From contig DHDW01000030.1 in assembly GCA_002399565.1 (NCBI GenBank), positions 27,398 to 36,737 on the forward strand: a stretch of DNA of 9,340 nucleotides, in the 5' to 3' direction. Below the pieces are notes generated by a model. That model saw nothing but the letters and a program-made list of their open reading frames with translations, was not told the origin of the DNA and made no database searches. A program made the position numbers and the translations under genes. Positions 6,451 to 9,340 of this stretch are shown here, piece by piece (positions within the stretch are counted from its first letter, which is position 1; each line of letters begins with the position of its first letter). This DNA is from Bacteroidales bacterium UBA4866. GTDB lineage: Bacteria; Bacteroidota; Bacteroidia; Bacteroidales; P3.

Positions 6451-7875
6451 ATGAAAAAACTTATTTTTAGTCTATTTATTTTTGGATGCCTTTTCTTTAG
6501 CTCTTCACTAAAGGCTCAATATTCAATTAATATTGATATTAAAGGGAATAATGACTCCATTTTGATTATGGGGCATTACTATTTGGATAACACTTATGCT
6601 ATTGATACGGCAATAAACAAAAAAGGAAAGTTCAGTTTTGAAAAGAAAGACAAAACTCTTGACCCAGGCATTTACTTTTTCTCCAATACCAATGGAAAGT
6701 ATATTGAGTTTATTATTGACAAAGAACAGAAATTTTCATTATTCACCATCGAAGAAGATTGGATGAAGAATATGAAGGTTAGCAAATCGAAGGATAATGA
6801 AATTTACTACGATTATATTCGCTCAACAACCAAATTGAGTGTTGAGGCTAATGAGTTGGGCAAGAAGAAAAAAGAATTGGGAGAAGAGAATTTCAATATA
6901 CAAATTGCTCAAATTAATGAAAAGAACGATTCTATTAAGAGTGTTTTTATGAAAACATATCCTAATCACCTTCTTTCAAAAGTTCTGAAAGCAACTCAAT
7001 ATGTTGAAATTCCTAAATTTGATAATGTATATAAGAAAGATGGCTCTGTAGATTCTTCTGCAATGCAAAACCAGAAATACTATTATTATATTCATCATTA
7101 TTTTGATAATATCGATTTTCAATGCGATGGACTATTAAGAACTCCTAAGGCTGTTTTTCATCAAACCTATAATTACTATTGGAATGAACTAATGAAATAT
7201 CAAACAAAGGACAGTATTTTTAATTTGGCTGTTTATTGGATTGAAAAAGCAAGAGGAAGTAAGTTGATGTTTAAATATATGGTTCACGACATAACTGAAA
7301 GATATTTGAAAAGCCCTTATATGGGACACGATGAAATATATATTAATATGATTAATCGCTACTATGCCTCTGGAGATGCAACATGGATGCCACCTTCTGC
7401 AATAGATAAAGAAGTTGCTCGTGCAAGAAAATGGGAGAACTCAATGCTTTTGAAGACAGTTCCCGATTTGGCTTGTCCCGATACAAATGGCATTGTGCAT
7501 AGTCTTTACGAACTTAAAGCAAAATACAAAATACTAATCTTCTGGTCTTACGATTGTGGACATTGTCAAACAGAAATTCCTAAGGTATTCACTTTCTACA
7601 AGAACTTTAAAGACATTTATAACCTCGAAGTTATGGCTGTTAACTCAGGAACAGACATTCAACAATGGAAAAACAAAGTAAAATCTCTTAATCTTCAGTG
7701 GTTAAACGTTAATGGATTGGTTGCAAATTACGACTGGCACGATTATTTTGATGTGGAATCAACTCCTTTAATTCTAATTTTGGATAAAGACAATAGGATA
7801 ATTGGGAAGAAAGTTCCTGCAAGCAATATTGAAAACTACATAAAGCTATATGATGAAGGTAAAATTAAACTCTAA
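6451..7875 (+). CDS. Secreted thioredoxin-like (TlpA/ResA-type) protein with DUF4369-like N-terminus, CGHC active site
   Basis: 474 residues from ATG 6451. A frame-consistent TTG at 6445 is possible, but the ATG begins a classic MKKLIFS signal peptide, so it is preferred. The signal peptide runs to about residue 24, with a likely cut after LKA and before QYS; there is no lipobox, so the product is probably periplasmic. Domains: a beta-rich DUF4369-like segment (about 28-110), a helical middle of the DUF5106 kind (about 115-325), and a C-terminal thioredoxin fold (about 330-474) with W-x3-CGHC (C369, C372) and the cis-proline in STP (P439). It probably acts in thiol-disulfide exchange on exported proteins; CGHC is the protein disulfide isomerase dipeptide. 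Shared words with the next gene (YPNH, TP, NEL, PPS/SPS) show the two are paralogues. The genes overlap by 26 nt. Confidence 0.88.
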   Translation: MKKLIFSLFIFGCLFFSSSLKAQYSINIDIKGNNDSILIMGHYYLDNTYAIDTAINKKGKFSFEKKDKTLDPGIYFFSNTNGKYIEFIIDKEQKFSLFTIEEDWMKNMKVSKSKDNEIYYDYIRSTTKLSVEANELGKKKKELGEENFNIQIAQINEKNDSIKSVFMKTYPNHLLSKVLKATQYVEIPKFDNVYKKDGSVDSSAMQNQKYYYYIHHYFDNIDFQCDGLLRTPKAVFHQTYNYYWNELMKYQTKDSIFNLAVYWIEKARGSKLMFKYMVHDITERYLKSPYMGHDEIYINMINRYYASGDATWMPPSAIDKEVARARKWENSMLLKTVPDLACPDTNGIVHSLYELKAKYKILIFWSYDCGHCQTEIPKVFTFYKNFKDIYNLEVMAVNSGTDIQQWKNKVKSLNLQWLNVNGLVANYDWHDYFDVESTPLILILDKDNRIIGKKVPASNIENYIKLYDEGKIKL

Positions 7876-9265
7876 ACCATTTATTGCCCTATTCTTTTTA
7901 GTAGCCCTTCCTTCTTTTCTGTTTTCTCAAAGAAGCTACGATATAACTTTTAAGATAGCAGAAATTTACACTGATACTATTGTAATTAAGTCCTATTATG
8001 GTAACAAAACCATAGTTATTGACTCCCTTAAACGAGAAAAAGACGGTTCATTCCGCCTTCAAAAAGATAATATACATGAAGGAATTGGGATGTTTTATGT
8101 TGGAAAGATGGAGATATTCTCCTTTGTTTTTGACAAGTCAAGCAAGTTTGAAATAAATTTGGATGACAACTGGAACTATTTGATTAAGGGCTGTCAAGAG
8201 AATGATCTTTATTTTGAATTTCAGAAAGCAAATAAGCAAATAAGGTTTTTGGAAAGCAAAACAAAGAGAGAGATAAAACAAAACCCCAATGCCAATAAGG
8301 ATAGCTTAAATAATATCTACAACACAGAGGTTAATAAGTTTATGAGCTTTCAAAAAGAATTCTACAAAAGCTATCCAAACCATATAATGACAAAAATGGT
8401 TAAAGCTTTAGAAGACCCACAAATTCCAAAGGAATATTTGAATGGCAACCAAATTGACACCACTAAGAAATTAGAGTTTATAAATTATTTCAGAACTCAT
8501 TACTGGGATAATTTCGATTTTTCAGACAACAGACTAATTGCAACTCCCTATTTCTTCACCAAACAAAAAACCTATATGAATGAACTAACAATGCAAACTT
8601 CTGACTCCATTGCTGTAGCCATTAAAGACTTTATTGAAAAAGCAAACCAGAAGAATGGAATGGAATATTCAAAATATATTCTTGACTACTATATTTTAAT
8701 GAACAGGAAACTTCCTTTTGCTTACAATGAAGAAAGATTTGTGGAGATTGTTGATAGAGTTGTTTCTGGAGAAAGAACACCTTGGATTTCACCTTCAGAA
8801 ATAGAGACAATGAAAGCAGAAGCCGATAAAATAAGACCACTACTTCCAGAAAAACAATTTATTAATATTTCGGAGAAAACTTTAAACGATAAGACTTATA
8901 ACCTATACGATATTAAAACAAAATATACCGTAGTTTACTTTTGGAGTGCAGGCTGTGAGTCATGCAAAATCAACCTTGACCAATTAGAAACCTTCTATAA
9001 AAAATATAAAAAAGTCTATGATGTTGAAATATTCAGCATAGACCTTGACAACAATATGGAAGAAAGCATAGCATTTCAACAAAAACACCCATTTGACTGG
9101 ATTGTACTAAAAAGCAACTCAACCATATTGAAAGAAAAGTACAATTTAGATATTGAAATGACACCAGATCTCTATTTATTAGACAAGGACAAAAAAATAA
9201 TCAACCACACTCCGCTCTATAACCAAATAGAAGAAACAATTCGGAGCATTGAAGAAGAGGAATAA
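7850..9265 (+). CDS. Secreted thioredoxin-like (TlpA/ResA-type) paralogue with CESC active site
   Basis: 471 residues from ATG 7850; the next codon is also ATG (7853) and either could be used. Signal peptide of about 26 residues (K3, K5, a hydrophobic core, probable cut after LFS before QRS); no lipobox, so probably periplasmic. Architecture as in the preceding gene: DUF4369-like N-terminal beta segment (about 28-110), helical DUF5106-like middle with YPNHIMTKMVKA, HYWDNFDF and YMNEL, then a thioredoxin fold with WSAGCESC (C369, C372) and cis-proline in MTP (P439). Active-site and cis-proline numbering coincide with the upstream paralogue. The CESC dipeptide is unusual; ResA/TlpA proteins typically have CEPC or similar. 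Both cysteines are kept, so redox activity is expected. The start lies inside the upstream gene, which suggests translational coupling. The partner protein is unknown. Confidence 0.87.
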   Translation: MMKVKLNSKPFIALFFLVALPSFLFSQRSYDITFKIAEIYTDTIVIKSYYGNKTIVIDSLKREKDGSFRLQKDNIHEGIGMFYVGKMEIFSFVFDKSSKFEINLDDNWNYLIKGCQENDLYFEFQKANKQIRFLESKTKREIKQNPNANKDSLNNIYNTEVNKFMSFQKEFYKSYPNHIMTKMVKALEDPQIPKEYLNGNQIDTTKKLEFINYFRTHYWDNFDFSDNRLIATPYFFTKQKTYMNELTMQTSDSIAVAIKDFIEKANQKNGMEYSKYILDYYILMNRKLPFAYNEERFVEIVDRVVSGERTPWISPSEIETMKAEADKIRPLLPEKQFINISEKTLNDKTYNLYDIKTKYTVVYFWSAGCESCKINLDQLETFYKKYKKVYDVEIFSIDLDNNMEESIAFQQKHPFDWIVLKSNSTILKEKYNLDIEMTPDLYLLDKDKKIINHTPLYNQIEETIRSIEEEE

Positions 9266-9278
9266 TCAGGTAAAAAAT

Positions 9279-9307
9279 AAGGACTTTAAGGACTCTAAAG
9301 ACCTTAA
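9279..9307. repeat. Short 9-bp tandem repeat with inverted ends
   Basis: aaggacttt (9279-9287), aaggactct (9288-9296) and aaagacctt (9297-9305) are three consecutive similar 9-mers. ttaagg (9286-9291) and ccttaa (9302-9307) can also pair. It starts 14 nt after the last stop codon. No T-run follows, so it is not a convincing terminator. It may be a fragment of a larger intergenic repeat family; the rest of the edge to 9340 shows nothing else. Confidence 0.45.
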
Positions 9308-9340
9308 TGAAAAACATCAATCATAGTTAAAAATATGTCC

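Overview
The window looks like chromosomal DNA of an AT-rich member of the Bacteroidota, probably Bacteroidales. The supporting signs are several promoter -7 boxes of the TAnnTTTG type, lipoproteins with an acidic stretch right after the lipid-modified cysteine, an HU-like DNA-binding protein of the kind common in this phylum, and secreted thioredoxin-fold proteins with an N-terminal DUF4369-like region. The genus cannot be fixed from this sequence.

Layout, left to right. Positions 1-315 hold no gene. They contain the cut end of a repeat/hairpin element, a pair of mutually exclusive small hairpins and a probable promoter for metG. metG (316-2370, +) encodes a complete methionyl-tRNA synthetase with a C-terminal tRNA-binding domain. 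A strong hairpin (2396-2429) separates it from a convergent two-gene lipoprotein operon (4161 down to 2463, minus strand; the genes overlap by 14 nt), which is driven by a near-textbook Bacteroidota promoter. An HU-like protein gene (4380-4811, +) follows, with an unusually good Shine-Dalgarno sequence. The gene-free stretch 4812-5133 carries small hairpins, a rho-independent terminator and a degenerate 21-bp tandem array containing a perfect 16-bp inverted repeat. A class III PLP aminotransferase (6327-5134, minus) is transcribed divergently from two overlapping genes for paralogous secreted thioredoxin-like proteins (6451-7875 and 7850-9265, +). The right edge holds a short 9-bp tandem repeat.

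How the genes relate: metG, the HU-like gene and the aminotransferase look like independent units. The two lipoproteins are probably made together, exported and possibly surface-exposed; their function is unknown. The two thioredoxin-like proteins are tandem duplicates that are probably translationally coupled and act outside the cytoplasm in thiol-disulfide chemistry, with different active-site dipeptides (CGHC and CESC).

I found no mobile element gene, CRISPR array, tRNA, rRNA or obvious defence system. The points most worth a second look are the 21-bp array, the aminotransferase that lacks the usual substrate-binding arginines, the diverged thioredoxin pair and the unknown lipoprotein operon.
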